Shown here: piece after piece, positions 1 to 6,700 of the stretch | Numbering within the stretch: position 1 is the stretch's first letter | How the letters are laid out: each line of letters begins with the position of its first letter | DNA from: Bacteroidales bacterium | GTDB taxonomy: Bacteria > Bacteroidota > Bacteroidia > Bacteroidales > VadinHA17 | Direction: 5' to 3' | DNA: 12,447 bases | Assembly: GCA_031285575.1 (NCBI GenBank) | Contig: JAITVX010000162.1 | Span: 1-12,447 of the forward strand | Position numbers and translations under genes: made by a program | The notes under the pieces: model-generated | Databases searched by the model: none | Told to the model about the DNA's origin: nothing | Seen by the model: the letters and a program-made list of their open reading frames with translations, nothing else

Positions 1-1
1 G

Positions 2-193
2 TACATTACAGAATTAATTTCACCCGGCGTTGCAACGGCACAGTACATTAACATGAAAATGACTGAAACAGGCTTTTTCGGGAAACAGAACTACACTACC
101 CTGTTCGTCATTGCGAAGGAAAAGCCTGAAGCAATCCATGTGGTGTTCTGGATTGCTTCAGGCTTCGTACCTCGCGGTCGCAATGACGAATAG
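2..193 (+). CDS. 3' end of an unidentified protein gene, cut by the window edge
   Basis: This frame is open from the first full codon in the window to a TAG at 191-193. The first 35 or so visible residues (for example ELISPGVATAQYINMKM) look like ordinary protein: mixed, with moderate hydrophobicity and no low complexity. From about position 106 the frame enters a palindromic repeat element, so the last 28 or so residues are a translation of that repeat (the IASGF and RGRNDE part), and the stop codon lies just after it. I do not recognise the family. Two explanations are possible. The repeat may have inserted at the gene's end and replaced its natural C-terminus, or the frame may be open by chance. 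The start and most of the gene are outside the window. Confidence that the part before 106 is coding is moderate. Confidence 0.45.
   Translation, partial: YITELISPGVATAQYINMKMTETGFFGKQNYTTLFVIAKEKPEAIHVVFWIASGFVPRGRNDE
106..188. repeat. Palindromic repeat element, copy 1 (83 bp)
   Basis: The outer arms CGTCATTGCGA (106-116) and TCGCAATGACG (178-188) are perfect inverted repeats. The inner arms are perfect over 17 bp: AAGCCTGAAGCAATCCA at 122-138 against its complement at 149-165, with a 10-base loop. The same building blocks (CGTCATTGCG, GAAGCAATCC and their complements) recur at 6457-6573, 8494-8575 and 8775-8856. This is therefore a dispersed family of folded repeats, like the intergenic palindromic elements of many bacterial genomes. 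No transposase is nearby. Confidence 0.85.
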
Positions 194-244
194 TGTATTG
201 AAGTTCTATTTTCCGAAGAAGTATAGTTATTAAAGTATAATAAA

Positions 245-736
245 ATGAATAAAGCTCTTTTTATTGACCGCGACGGAGTTATCAACACCGATAAGGTTCA
301 CGTTTACCGCATGGAAGATTTTGAATTTACCAGCGGTATCTTCGATTTGTGCAAACTGTATTCACGTGCCGGGTACCTTATAATTATTATCACAAACCAG
401 GCGGGTATTGCAAAGGGGCTTTACACGGAAAATGATTTCAACTATTTGATGGAATGGGTTGTTGGACGGTTTTACAGCAACGGTATTATTATCGATGGAG
501 TATATCATTGTCCGCATCATCCCGATTATACCGGAGAGTGCAATTGCCGGAAGCCCGGCCCTGGAATGCTTTTGCAGGCTGCAAGCGATTACAGCCTGTG
601 CATGAAAAACTGCATGCTTATAGGCGACAGCGAAAGTGATATTGAGGCAGGCCGCCGTGCCGGTATTCCGGAACAGAATATGCTGCTGATGCTGGGAACG
701 CCTGCCGATTACATCAACAGGCTGCCGGGGCTGTAG
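245..736 (+). CDS. gmhB: D-glycero-D-manno-heptose 1,7-bisphosphate 7-phosphatase (HAD family)
   Basis: The enzyme removes the C7 phosphate of heptose 1,7-bisphosphate in the cytoplasm. This is a step toward the nucleotide-activated heptose used for the lipopolysaccharide core or other surface glycans. All HAD signatures are present: motif I DRDGVIN with Asp8 (nucleophile) and Asp10, motif II Thr50 in ITNQAGIAKG, Lys103, and motif IV GDSESD with Asp128 and Asp132. The GmhB zinc loop is clear, with Cys89, His91, Cys99 and Cys101 just before RKPGPGML. At 163 residues it is slightly shorter than the roughly 180-190 typical of the family, but nothing essential is missing. The ATG at 245 places motif I at the usual distance from the N-terminus. 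The related HisB phosphatase domain shares these motifs, but no his gene is nearby. The stop lies 3 bases from the stop of the convergent glycosyltransferase gene, which fits an envelope-glycan context. Confidence 0.88.
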   Translation: MNKALFIDRDGVINTDKVHVYRMEDFEFTSGIFDLCKLYSRAGYLIIIITNQAGIAKGLYTENDFNYLMEWVVGRFYSNGIIIDGVYHCPHHPDYTGECNCRKPGPGMLLQAASDYSLCMKNCMLIGDSESDIEAGRRAGIPEQNMLLMLGTPADYINRLPGL

Positions 737-739
737 CGG

Positions 740-1696
740 TCAGGCGTTAACCATGTCGCGTATAAGGTAACTGTTCCTTTCAGACGAGTTGCGGCTTACA
801 AGCTCACCGAGAAATCCGGTAAGGAAAAACAGAGAACCTATTATCATGGCGGTAAGGGCTATGTAGAACCACGGACTGTCTGTTACGAGCGGGGCTTTCA
901 TTCCCTGTGCTACGAAGTGCATCTTGCTTATGCCAAGATATCCGGCCATAACGAAGCCGGCCATGAATACAAGAGTGCCTGCAAAGCCAAAGAGGTGCAT
1001 GGGGCTTTTTCCGAAGCGGGTAATAAAGCTTATTGTGAGCAGATCGAGATAGCCTTTTATGAAACGGTCTATTCCGTATTTGGTAACACCGTATTTGCGC
1101 GGGTTGTGGCGAACAATTTTTTCGCCAATTTTCGAGAACCCGGCCTCTTTGGCCAGCATCGGTATGTAGCGGTGCATTTCGCCATACACTTCGATGCTTT
1201 TAACCACGTCGCAGCGGTATGCTTTGATGCCGCAGTTGAAATCGTGCAGGTCGATCCCTGAAACAATTCGTGCAGACCTGTTATAGAACTTGCTGGTGAT
1301 GCGCTTGATGAACGGATCGTAGCGCTTTTTTTTCCAGCCCGACACTACGTCGCAGCCATCGTCGGTTATCATTTTCAGAAGTCCCGGAATTTCGTCGGGA
1401 CTGTCCTGCAGGTCGGCATCCATTGTTATTACAACGTTGCCCGAGGCTGCACCGAAACCGGTATGGAGTGCAGCGGCCTTGCCATAGTTTCGCCTGAAGC
1501 GGAAACCTTTTATGCAGTCATTAACGGATGCAGCAGCTGTTATCCGTTTCCACGTCGAATCGGAACTTCCGTCGTCGATGAATATTATTTCAAAACTTAT
1601 GTTGTTTGCGGTGCATATTTTTGTTATCCATCCGGCGAGTTCGTGGATCGATTCTTCTTCATTGTATGCCGGAATAACGACCGAGATATCCATCAT
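740..1696 (-). CDS. Family 2 glycosyltransferase, DPM1/ArnC-like, with two C-terminal membrane helices
   Basis: This is a GT-A fold glycosyltransferase, probably moving a sugar from a nucleotide donor to polyprenyl phosphate at the cytoplasmic face of the inner membrane. The N-terminus has the classic SVVIPAYNEEESI strand, then IFIDDGSSDST (residues about 39-48), the RNYGKAAAL segment, and the metal-binding DAD motif (Asp93, Asp95) followed by LQDSPDEIP. A RHNPRKYGVTKYG segment near 196-208 is typical of this subfamily. Two membrane helices follow, at about 233-255 and 275-300, and a short cytoplasmic tail. The 318-residue length is normal. Either Met1 or Met2 could be the start. The gene lies 9 bases downstream of the DUF4199 gene, so the two are almost surely cotranscribed. 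The sugar and the final glycan cannot be told from sequence. Confidence 0.9.
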   Translation of the reverse strand: MMDISVVIPAYNEEESIHELAGWITKICTANNISFEIIFIDDGSSDSTWKRITAAASVNDCIKGFRFRRNYGKAAALHTGFGAASGNVVITMDADLQDSPDEIPGLLKMITDDGCDVVSGWKKKRYDPFIKRITSKFYNRSARIVSGIDLHDFNCGIKAYRCDVVKSIEVYGEMHRYIPMLAKEAGFSKIGEKIVRHNPRKYGVTKYGIDRFIKGYLDLLTISFITRFGKSPMHLFGFAGTLVFMAGFVMAGYLGISKMHFVAQGMKAPLVTDSPWFYIALTAMIIGSLFFLTGFLGELVSRNSSERNSYLIRDMVNA

Positions 1697-1705
1697 TGGC
1701 CGTTT

Positions 1706-2242
1706 TTACAGGTCAGTGGGTGTGTCGGCAAGCGGATTGCCTGCTTTTTTTACAAACATGGCTACGGCAAGCGACATTATGGTTCCCCAGAACATGTTCC
1801 CGAAAATGCCCATTATGGCTATAAAACCCGGGGTAATCAGCTTCTGCTGAACCTTCATTGCTGCGTCGATTGTTTCCTGCGGCAGTCCTTTTGCCTGCAT
1901 GGTTTCTTCAGCAAAGGCAATCTGTTTGGCAATAAGTCCGGTATCTATAACGGAGTAAAGCAGGTATTGGAATGCTGTTGCAACAATGGCGCAGTAAAGG
2001 CATATTATTACTCCGGCGCCAACGGCCTGACCGTATGTAATTCGCCCGAAAAGGCTGTTATCGCGGTACGATTTTACAAGATATGCCAGCAGGGCAATCT
2101 GTATAATCATAAATATATATCCCTGCGCCTTGTTGAAGATGAGGTCGGTAAAGTATATTACAAGCGAATAGATTACTGCGGCCATTCCCATAATGAGGCC
2201 GTTTGTAATGTTTGCTTTCCAGACGTTTACTTTCTGTTCCAT
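1706..2242 (-). CDS. DUF4199-type integral membrane protein
   Basis: This 178-residue protein has four predicted membrane helices, at about 12-34, 40-58, 72-97 and 138-165. A soluble helical segment between the third and fourth (about 100-137) carries the AEETMQAKGLPQETIDAAM stretch. Helix placement, the MGMAAVIYS start, the ITYGQAVGAG segment and the GNMFWGTIMSLAVAMF helix match my knowledge of the DUF4199 family, which occurs mainly in Bacteroidota and has no assigned function. It is the first gene of a two-gene operon with the glycosyltransferase (9-base gap). I recall this neighbour pair recurring in Bacteroidota, which suggests a membrane partner role in glycan assembly, but that is inference. 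A -7-like box lies 30 bases upstream of the ATG. Confidence 0.8.
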   Translation of the reverse strand: MEQKVNVWKANITNGLIMGMAAVIYSLVIYFTDLIFNKAQGYIFMIIQIALLAYLVKSYRDNSLFGRITYGQAVGAGVIICLYCAIVATAFQYLLYSVIDTGLIAKQIAFAEETMQAKGLPQETIDAAMKVQQKLITPGFIAIMGIFGNMFWGTIMSLAVAMFVKKAGNPLADTPTDL

Positions 2243-2271
2243 GTTATATGAATTTTGCGATGAATACTGCG

Positions 2272-2279
2272 CAAATATA
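2272..2279 (-). promoter_or_regulatory. Candidate -7 box for the DUF4199/glycosyltransferase operon
   Basis: On the minus strand this reads TATATTTG, a full match to the Bacteroidota -7 consensus TAnnTTTG, with a predicted 5' leader of about 23 bases. No good -33 TTTG is seen at the right distance. A second TATATTTG lies at 2315-2322, with TTTC 20 bases upstream of it (plus-strand 2343-2346), and is an alternative or second start. Confidence 0.45.
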
Positions 2280-2314
2280 ATATTAAAGTTATACTTATGT
2301 TATAGTTTACCTCA

Positions 2315-2346
2315 CAAATATAATGCCTGTAATACATTATCTGAAA
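2315..2346 (-). promoter_or_regulatory. Second candidate promoter for the DUF4199 operon
   Basis: The minus strand has TTTC (2346-2343), a 20-base spacer, and TATATTTG (2322-2315). Both the -7 match and the spacing fit the Bacteroidota primary sigma factor pattern, with one mismatch in the -33 element. The leader would be about 66 bases. Confidence 0.4.
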
Positions 2347-2488
2347 CAGGTAAACATATAAAACAGCATACTTTTTAGAACACCACCAAAATATTATTAA
2401 CCGGTTTGTAAAAAAAATGTGTGAAAAGATAAATATTTTTCACGTAATTTGACATGTATTTTTATCATAATACATAATAATTTTTAGT

Positions 2489-2592
2489 TAGAAACTGATG
2501 TTACGCGGTATGAGATTTGTTCCGTTAGTGAAATACAACTTCCCATGTAGGAAATTCAATTTCCCTGATGGGTTGCGTAATATCAGTTAGAA
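2489..2592. mobile_element. MITE-like element, 94 bp, with 13-bp terminal inverted repeats and 5-bp target duplication
   Basis: The ends ACTGATGTTACGC (2494-2506) and GCGTAATATCAGT (2575-2587) are inverted repeats matching at 12 of 13 positions, with a G-T wobble at the odd one. They are bounded on each side by TAGAA (2489-2493 and 2588-2592), as expected for a 5-bp target duplication. Inside is a second stem, CCCAT...ATGGG enclosing GGAAATT...AATTTCC. There is also an imperfect 21-bp tandem repeat beginning GAAATACAACTTCCC and GAAATTCAATTTCCC. No coding capacity is present. It sits directly upstream of the next gene, ending 19 bases before its ATG. I cannot name the parent insertion sequence. 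Confidence 0.65.
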
Positions 2593-2611
2593 ACATTAAA
2601 ATTGCCAGGCT

Positions 2612-3298
2612 ATGAGAAAGAACATATTTGTAATAACAGTGCTGCTTTTATTTTGCGGCTGTTTGTGCGGCCAGTATAAAAGCATAACCATTCCGGCCGG
2701 AACAAGAATTATTGATAACTTCCCGCCATCGGTAAGATACCTGTATCCTCAGTTTGTGCAGGGGGAAATAGTCATGAAAAACGGTATTTACACAGCCGGT
2801 ATGATAAACTATAATATGCTGCATGACGAAATAGACCTTCTTCATAACAATGATACTGTAACATTAATCAAAAAACAGGAGTTGCGATATGTAATTGCAG
2901 ACAGCGATACATTTATTTACATGCCCGGCTATGCAAAACTGATATACGGGCAGCAACTTAAAATATACTGCAGAGACAGATTCTTCCTGAAAGATATTCT
3001 TGAAAAGGGCGCATTCGGAGTGCCGAATCGTACTGCGGCAATAGGACAGTACAGCGATACTGCAGAAAGGGGAATACCATACGACCTTGTTCTGAATGAA
3101 GATATGGTTTTTAAACGCGAGGTTGCATATTATATTGCCACCTCAAGCGGCATATACAGACCGTTTAAAAAGAAAAACATTCTCTCTCTTTTCTCCCATA
3201 ACAAGGCTGATGTTAAAAAATATATTAAAACATATAACATAAATCTTGAAAAGCAGGAAGATATAATTAAACTTGCAGAATTTCTTTCTAAACTTTAA
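2612..3298 (+). CDS. Exported protein of unknown function
   Basis: This 228-residue protein has a clear export signal: Arg-Lys, then a hydrophobic run over residues 5-20 ending near GCLCGQ. The cysteines at 15, 17 and 19 could allow lipidation, but none sits in a standard lipobox, so a cleaved soluble or periplasmic form is equally possible. The mature part begins with a segment containing FVQGEIVMKNG and INYNMLHDEIDLL (about 48-77). The C-terminus is lysine-rich, with YRPFKKKNILSLF near 182-194 and a helical tail ending in EDIIKLAEFL. I recall the combination of NYN-hDEhxhL and this C-terminal pattern from several uncharacterised Bacteroidota exported proteins, but I know of no assigned function. 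It is 10 bases upstream of the next gene and probably cotranscribed with it. The MITE-like element lies in its leader or promoter region. Confidence 0.8.
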   Translation: MRKNIFVITVLLLFCGCLCGQYKSITIPAGTRIIDNFPPSVRYLYPQFVQGEIVMKNGIYTAGMINYNMLHDEIDLLHNNDTVTLIKKQELRYVIADSDTFIYMPGYAKLIYGQQLKIYCRDRFFLKDILEKGAFGVPNRTAAIGQYSDTAERGIPYDLVLNEDMVFKREVAYYIATSSGIYRPFKKKNILSLFSHNKADVKKYIKTYNINLEKQEDIIKLAEFLSKL

Positions 3299-3308
3299 TT
3301 TAAACAAC

Positions 3309-4565
3309 ATGAGAACAATTAGACGCATGATGCCGGCAATGCTTCTGCTGCTGGTTGCCACAAATGCCTATCCTCAGGAATTCGTAACGATAAGAGGAAA
3401 AGTTGTTGATGCCCAGACCCGCGAGCCGCTTGTTTTTGCCACGGTAACGGTTGCCGAATCGAATGTGGGGATAATAACAAACATCGATGGCGAATTTACC
3501 CTGAAAGTAACACCCACCGCAACAAGGCTTGAGGTGTCATTCCTTGGCTATAAAAACAAATCGGTAGAAACAGGTTCGTTTAAGAATCTCGACGGCAGGA
3601 ATAATATTATTGAGCTCGACCAGGCACCGATACCGATAAAAGAGATAGTTGTGAAGCCGGTCAATCCTTATGTTGTGGTAGAGCAGGCCATAAGCTCCAT
3701 TTCGCTGAACTACGAATCGGTTCCGAACCAGATGACGGCATTTTATCGCGAAACAATAAAGAAAAACAGAAACTATGTGTCGATAGGCGAAGCTGCTGTT
3801 CAGGTATTCAAAGCACCATACAACAACGATGTCCGCTTTGACGGAGCTAAAATATACAAAGGAAGGAAAAGCGCCAATGTGGAAAAAATGGATACGGTGC
3901 TTTTCAAGCTCCAGGGAGGGCCGGTCAGTTCGCTGCAGCTCGACATAGTGAAAAATACCGAAGCAATACTTAGAAGAGAAGCCATGCAAAATTACAATTA
4001 CTCCCTTTCGGGCGTTATTGAGATTAACGGTAAGCCTCACTACATAATCGATTTCAAACAGAAGCCCCACATTGAAGAGCCGCTGTTCATGGGCAGCCTG
4101 TTTATCAACACCAGCACTTACGCCATAACCGAAGCCGAATTTGGCTTCAACCTTGAAAACAGGGAAGCCGCCGCCGCCATATTCATCAAAAAGAAACCGA
4201 TGGGGATGAAGATATATCCGGAAATTGCATCATACAGGGCAAAATACCGCGAACAGGGAGGGAAACTCCATTTTATATATTCGCGTGCAGAAATAAGATT
4301 CAAGGCCGACTGGGAAAAACGGCTGTTCCATACCTATTACACCATAATGGCCGAGATAGCCGTAACCGACCGTACCGATCATGACGTTATACGGATTGCA
4401 AATGACGAACGGATAAGAGCCAGCGACGTTTTTTCCGAACAGGTAAGCGCCTTTGCCGATAATGAATTCTGGGGCGACTATAACGTAATAGAACCCGACC
4501 AGAGTATTGAAACGGCAATAAGAAGGCTGAGCAGAAGACTGCGGTTCAGCGACCAGGAGCAGTAG
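3309..4565 (+). CDS. Exported protein with CarboxypepD_reg-like domain
   Basis: The protein is 418 residues long from the ATG at 3309. An upstream in-frame ATG at 3273 overlaps the previous gene and would put a polar 12-residue tail before the signal peptide, so I reject it. The signal peptide spans about 1-20 (MRTIRRMM, then a leucine-rich core, cleavage near TNA/YPQ). Residues about 25-107 form a carboxypeptidase-D regulatory-like domain, with the hallmarks IRGKVVDAQTREPLVFATV, TNIDGEF and SFLGYK. The remainder (about 115-418) starts with YVVVEQAISSI and carries QMTAFYRETIKKNRNYVSI. This pattern is widespread in Bacteroidota envelope proteins related to the DUF5686 group, though that group is usually about twice as long and ends in a barrel. 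No catalytic residues can be assigned. It probably sits in the periplasm or at the outer membrane. Its partner is the exported protein 10 bases upstream. Confidence 0.83.
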   Translation: MRTIRRMMPAMLLLLVATNAYPQEFVTIRGKVVDAQTREPLVFATVTVAESNVGIITNIDGEFTLKVTPTATRLEVSFLGYKNKSVETGSFKNLDGRNNIIELDQAPIPIKEIVVKPVNPYVVVEQAISSISLNYESVPNQMTAFYRETIKKNRNYVSIGEAAVQVFKAPYNNDVRFDGAKIYKGRKSANVEKMDTVLFKLQGGPVSSLQLDIVKNTEAILRREAMQNYNYSLSGVIEINGKPHYIIDFKQKPHIEEPLFMGSLFINTSTYAITEAEFGFNLENREAAAAIFIKKKPMGMKIYPEIASYRAKYREQGGKLHFIYSRAEIRFKADWEKRLFHTYYTIMAEIAVTDRTDHDVIRIANDERIRASDVFSEQVSAFADNEFWGDYNVIEPDQSIETAIRRLSRRLRFSDQEQ

Positions 4566-4657
4566 CAGTTTTTTACTGTATCGAGGTAATTTTTATGTTT
4601 TTGCGGTTGTATGTTAAGCATGCCTTATTTGCATCAACAGGCATTCTTCCAAAAAAA

Positions 4658-5290
4658 TTACATCAAATCGGCAGCGGTGCGTTTCTTCTTGCCTTTATCG
4701 TCTCTTTGCTGCTGTTTTTTTGCCTCTTGCTGAAGCCATTTCGAGTTGGGCTCAATACCTGTAAATATGCTGTATGTATAAATATTATACGATTCGTCTT
4801 GCGTCTTAACGATTGCAGAGTTTGTTCTGCCGGTAGTAGATGTTATACCCAGTATTTCCATATTGAGTTCAAAGGCGAATCCATCATAATTGAACTGCGC
4901 TTTACGTTTTGTATTGGAATCTGTTTCGAGAAAGTTCTCGCACCTGTCCACTGCAAAAGTCATTAACTCATGGTAGGTATTATCGTTGTAAAAAATAACT
5001 GTAAGGGAAGACACTCCTTCATCTCCATATTGCAGTATTATTTCATAGTCATCCACATGGGGGCGGATATCGGCTGTTGTGCCTCCCAGTGCACTAAGCA
5101 CATTTGCCGTACTCTGCCAGCCATCTCTCTTTTTTAATACATATTGGTTTTTATCGGTATCATACTTGAACTTATTCTCTTTTAACTCGTCCTGCGACAT
5201 TCTGAGGATTTTTGAATACGGAAATTCCGATTGAGAAAAACCGACAGCGAATACATACATTAAAACGGTTATAAGTAATACTTTTTTCAT
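4658..5290 (-). CDS. Exported protein of unknown function
   Basis: This 210-residue protein has a clean signal peptide: MKK, then a hydrophobic core to about residue 18, with cleavage near GFSQ/SEF. The mature part has two likely beta-rich segments, YEIILQYGDEGVSSLTVIFY (about 82-101) and FNYDGFAFELNMEILG (about 133-148). The tail from about 187 is highly charged and Gln/Lys-rich (QEAKKQQQRDDKGKKKR) and is probably disordered. I do not recognise the family. It follows pfkA on the same strand by 87 bases, but a TATATTTG box lies in that gap, so it may be transcribed on its own. It is convergent with the CarboxypepD_reg gene, separated by 92 bases. Confidence 0.75.
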   Translation of the reverse strand: MKKVLLITVLMYVFAVGFSQSEFPYSKILRMSQDELKENKFKYDTDKNQYVLKKRDGWQSTANVLSALGGTTADIRPHVDDYEIILQYGDEGVSSLTVIFYNDNTYHELMTFAVDRCENFLETDSNTKRKAQFNYDGFAFELNMEILGITSTTGRTNSAIVKTQDESYNIYTYSIFTGIEPNSKWLQQEAKKQQQRDDKGKKKRTAADLM

Positions 5291-5358
5291 GTCCTGTTAT
5301 TTTTCAGATTTGTTTCTGCACAACATAGCAAATAATTTGATTCCATTTATCCCCGGTA

Positions 5359-5366
5359 CAAATATA
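5359..5366 (-). promoter_or_regulatory. Candidate -7 box for the 5290-4658 gene
   Basis: The minus strand reads TATATTTG, a full match to TAnnTTTG, in the gap between the pfkA stop and the next start. The implied leader is about 63 bases. No convincing -33 element is seen. Confidence 0.4.
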
Positions 5367-5377
5367 CAGCGGTTACT

Positions 5378-6349
5378 TTACGACAGTATTTTTGACAGTT
5401 CTATGAGGCTGCGATCTACGTCTTTGTGCTGTTTAACGGCTTTGCGGAACGGCACAAGCGTAATTTCATCGTTAAGCAGGCCTACCATTACGCTTTTCTG
5501 GTCGTCTATCAGGGCTTCAACTGCGGCCTGTCCCAGCCGGCTTGCGTTTACCCTGTCGATAGCCGAAGGCGAGCCGCCGCGCTGAAGGTGGCCAAGCACC
5601 GACACGCGAACATCATAGCCCTTGAATTCTTTTTTAAACGCTTCGGCCAGTGCAAATGCGCCGCCGCCTTCGTCGCCTTCGGCTACAATAATTATGGAGC
5701 TCGACTTTTTACGGCCGCCTTCAACAAGTTCTTTGAGGTTTTGCAGGTCGTTTTTTATTTCGGGTATCAGTATGGCTTCGGCTCCGCTGGCTATGCCGCT
5801 GTAGAGGGCAATAAACCCGGCTTCGGCTCCCATTACTTCAACAAAAAACATCCGGTTGTGGGCGCTTGCCGTGTCTCTTATTTTGTCAACGGCTTCAACT
5901 ACGGTGTTGAGCGCAGTGTCGTATCCTATTGTATAGTCGGTGCCAAAAATGTCATTGTCGATAGTTCCGGGGATGCCTACAAACGGTATTTCGTATTCTT
6001 CGTTGAAAAGCCTTGCGCCTGTAAACGAACCGTCGCCGCCTATTATCACTATGCCGTCGATACCGGCCTGTTTGAGGTTGTTGTATGCTTTCTGCCTTCC
6101 TTCGGGCAACCGGAATTCTTCACACCTTGCTGTTTTCAGTATTGTTCCGCCTCTCTGCATTATATCGCTTACACTTTGGGCGTAAAGAGGCTTGAAACTG
6201 GCGTCTATCAGTCCCTGGAAACCGTTTAGGATACCTGTTACCTCCAGTTCCTTATATACAGATGTTCTTACAACCGCCCTTATTGCGGCATTCATTCCCG
6301 GAGCGTCGCCGCCTGAGGTTAAAACTCCTATTCTTTTAATCTTTCCCAT
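5378..6349 (-). CDS. pfkA: ATP-dependent 6-phosphofructokinase
   Basis: The enzyme phosphorylates fructose 6-phosphate at C1 with ATP in glycolysis and is a cytoplasmic homotetramer. All landmark segments are present: SGGDAPGMNAAIRAVVR (12-28), GGDGS (104-108), PGTIDND (127-133, with catalytic Asp131) and LGHLQRGGSPSA (252-263). Gly107 in GGDGS and Gly128 in PGTIDND are the residues expected for ATP use; pyrophosphate-using relatives carry Asp and Lys there. The 323-residue length is standard. One oddity: the substrate-binding MGR segment reads MGAEAGFIAL (173-182), so the usual Arg is Ala at 175. I checked the codon on the sequence (GCC). The gene stands alone on the minus strand with its own -7 box 26 bases upstream. 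Confidence 0.96.
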   Translation of the reverse strand: MGKIKRIGVLTSGGDAPGMNAAIRAVVRTSVYKELEVTGILNGFQGLIDASFKPLYAQSVSDIMQRGGTILKTARCEEFRLPEGRQKAYNNLKQAGIDGIVIIGGDGSFTGARLFNEEYEIPFVGIPGTIDNDIFGTDYTIGYDTALNTVVEAVDKIRDTASAHNRMFFVEVMGAEAGFIALYSGIASGAEAILIPEIKNDLQNLKELVEGGRKKSSSIIIVAEGDEGGGAFALAEAFKKEFKGYDVRVSVLGHLQRGGSPSAIDRVNASRLGQAAVEALIDDQKSVMVGLLNDEITLVPFRKAVKQHKDVDRSLIELSKILS

Positions 6350-6374
6350 TGAAAATCATATTTTAAAACAGCCG

Positions 6375-6382
6375 CAAAGTTA
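6375..6382 (-). promoter_or_regulatory. Candidate -7 box for pfkA
   Basis: The minus strand reads TAACTTTG, matching TAnnTTTG, with a leader of about 20 bases to the pfkA ATG. The -33 position is AT-rich without a clear TTTG. Confidence 0.5.
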
Positions 6383-6419
6383 ATATTTTTTTAATGACAG
6401 GATATTATATTTATTCTAA

Positions 6420-6633
6420 TAAGTAAGTACTCATAATTAATTCACATTATCCTGTTCGTCATTGCTTCGGGCAAGCCCTACCAATGACATAATTGCGTAA
6501 ATTATTGATTTTAAGCAAATATGTCATATCCGCATTATGCCCCAAAACTTTGGGGTGAACTCTCGCAATGACGTGATACATGCTGGTTTCGCAATTACGA
6601 AAATTGGTACAACTAATTATGAGTACTTACTTA
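6420..6633. mobile_element. MITE-like element, about 214 bp, with 20-bp perfect terminal inverted repeats
   Basis: TAAGTAAGTACTCATAATTA at 6420-6439 is exactly repeated in inverted orientation at 6614-6633. Each end could be read as a TA target duplication (6420-6421 and 6632-6633) around an 18-bp inverted repeat, as in the IS630/mariner type, but that is inference. Nothing inside is coding. The interior has a nested copy of the palindromic repeat (6457-6573). It also has ATGACATAATTGC against GCAAATATGTCAT (6475-6487 and 6515-6527), CCCCAAA-AC-TTTGGGG (6539-6554), and a small TTTCG/CGAAA hairpin (6587-6602). It fills most of the 351-base gap between pfkA and the lipoprotein gene. Confidence 0.65.
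6457..6573. repeat. Palindromic repeat element, copy 2 (diverged, nested)
   Basis: The outer arms CGTCATTGC (6457-6465) and GCAATGACG (6565-6573) match the ends of the other copies. The interior differs: the GAAGCAATCC arms of copy 1 are missing and other inverted repeats take their place. It lies wholly inside the 20-bp-TIR element. Confidence 0.65.
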
Positions 6634-6635
6634 AC

Positions 6636-6680
6636 GAAAAAACGAAACCGGACGGTAAGCAAGTATTTACCGTCCGGTTT
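6636..6680 (-). terminator. Rho-independent terminator of the beta-helix lipoprotein gene
   Basis: A perfect 14-bp stem (AAACCGGACGGTAA at 6645-6658, complement at 6667-6680) with an 8-base loop is followed on the minus strand by a short linker and a T run (plus-strand A run 6637-6642). It starts about 20 bases after the lipoprotein stop, which is the right place. It is the clearest intrinsic terminator in the window. Confidence 0.88.
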
Positions 6681-6700
6681 ATGTTGTGCTTTTCGGTGTT

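Noticed and set aside
1463..2251. A 262-codon plus-strand open frame across the glycosyltransferase/DUF4199 junction
   Set aside because: The Cys/Tyr-rich translation has no family features and is antisense to two well-supported genes.
3273..3308. Upstream start for the CarboxypepD_reg protein
   Set aside because: It overlaps the previous gene and would place 12 polar residues before a normal signal peptide that starts at the 3309 ATG.
4620..4644. Bidirectional terminator between the convergent genes at 4565 and 4658
   Set aside because: The stem is only 6 bp (ATGCCT/AGGCAT) with a 13-base loop and no adjoining T run on either strand.
5426..6229. A 267-codon plus-strand open frame opposite pfkA
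   Set aside because: The minus-strand pfkA is unmistakable. The plus-strand translation is Tyr/Phe/Val-rich antisense without motifs.
5378..6349. Pyrophosphate-dependent phosphofructokinase
   Set aside because: Gly107 in GGDGS and Gly128 in PGTIDND are the ATP-type residues.
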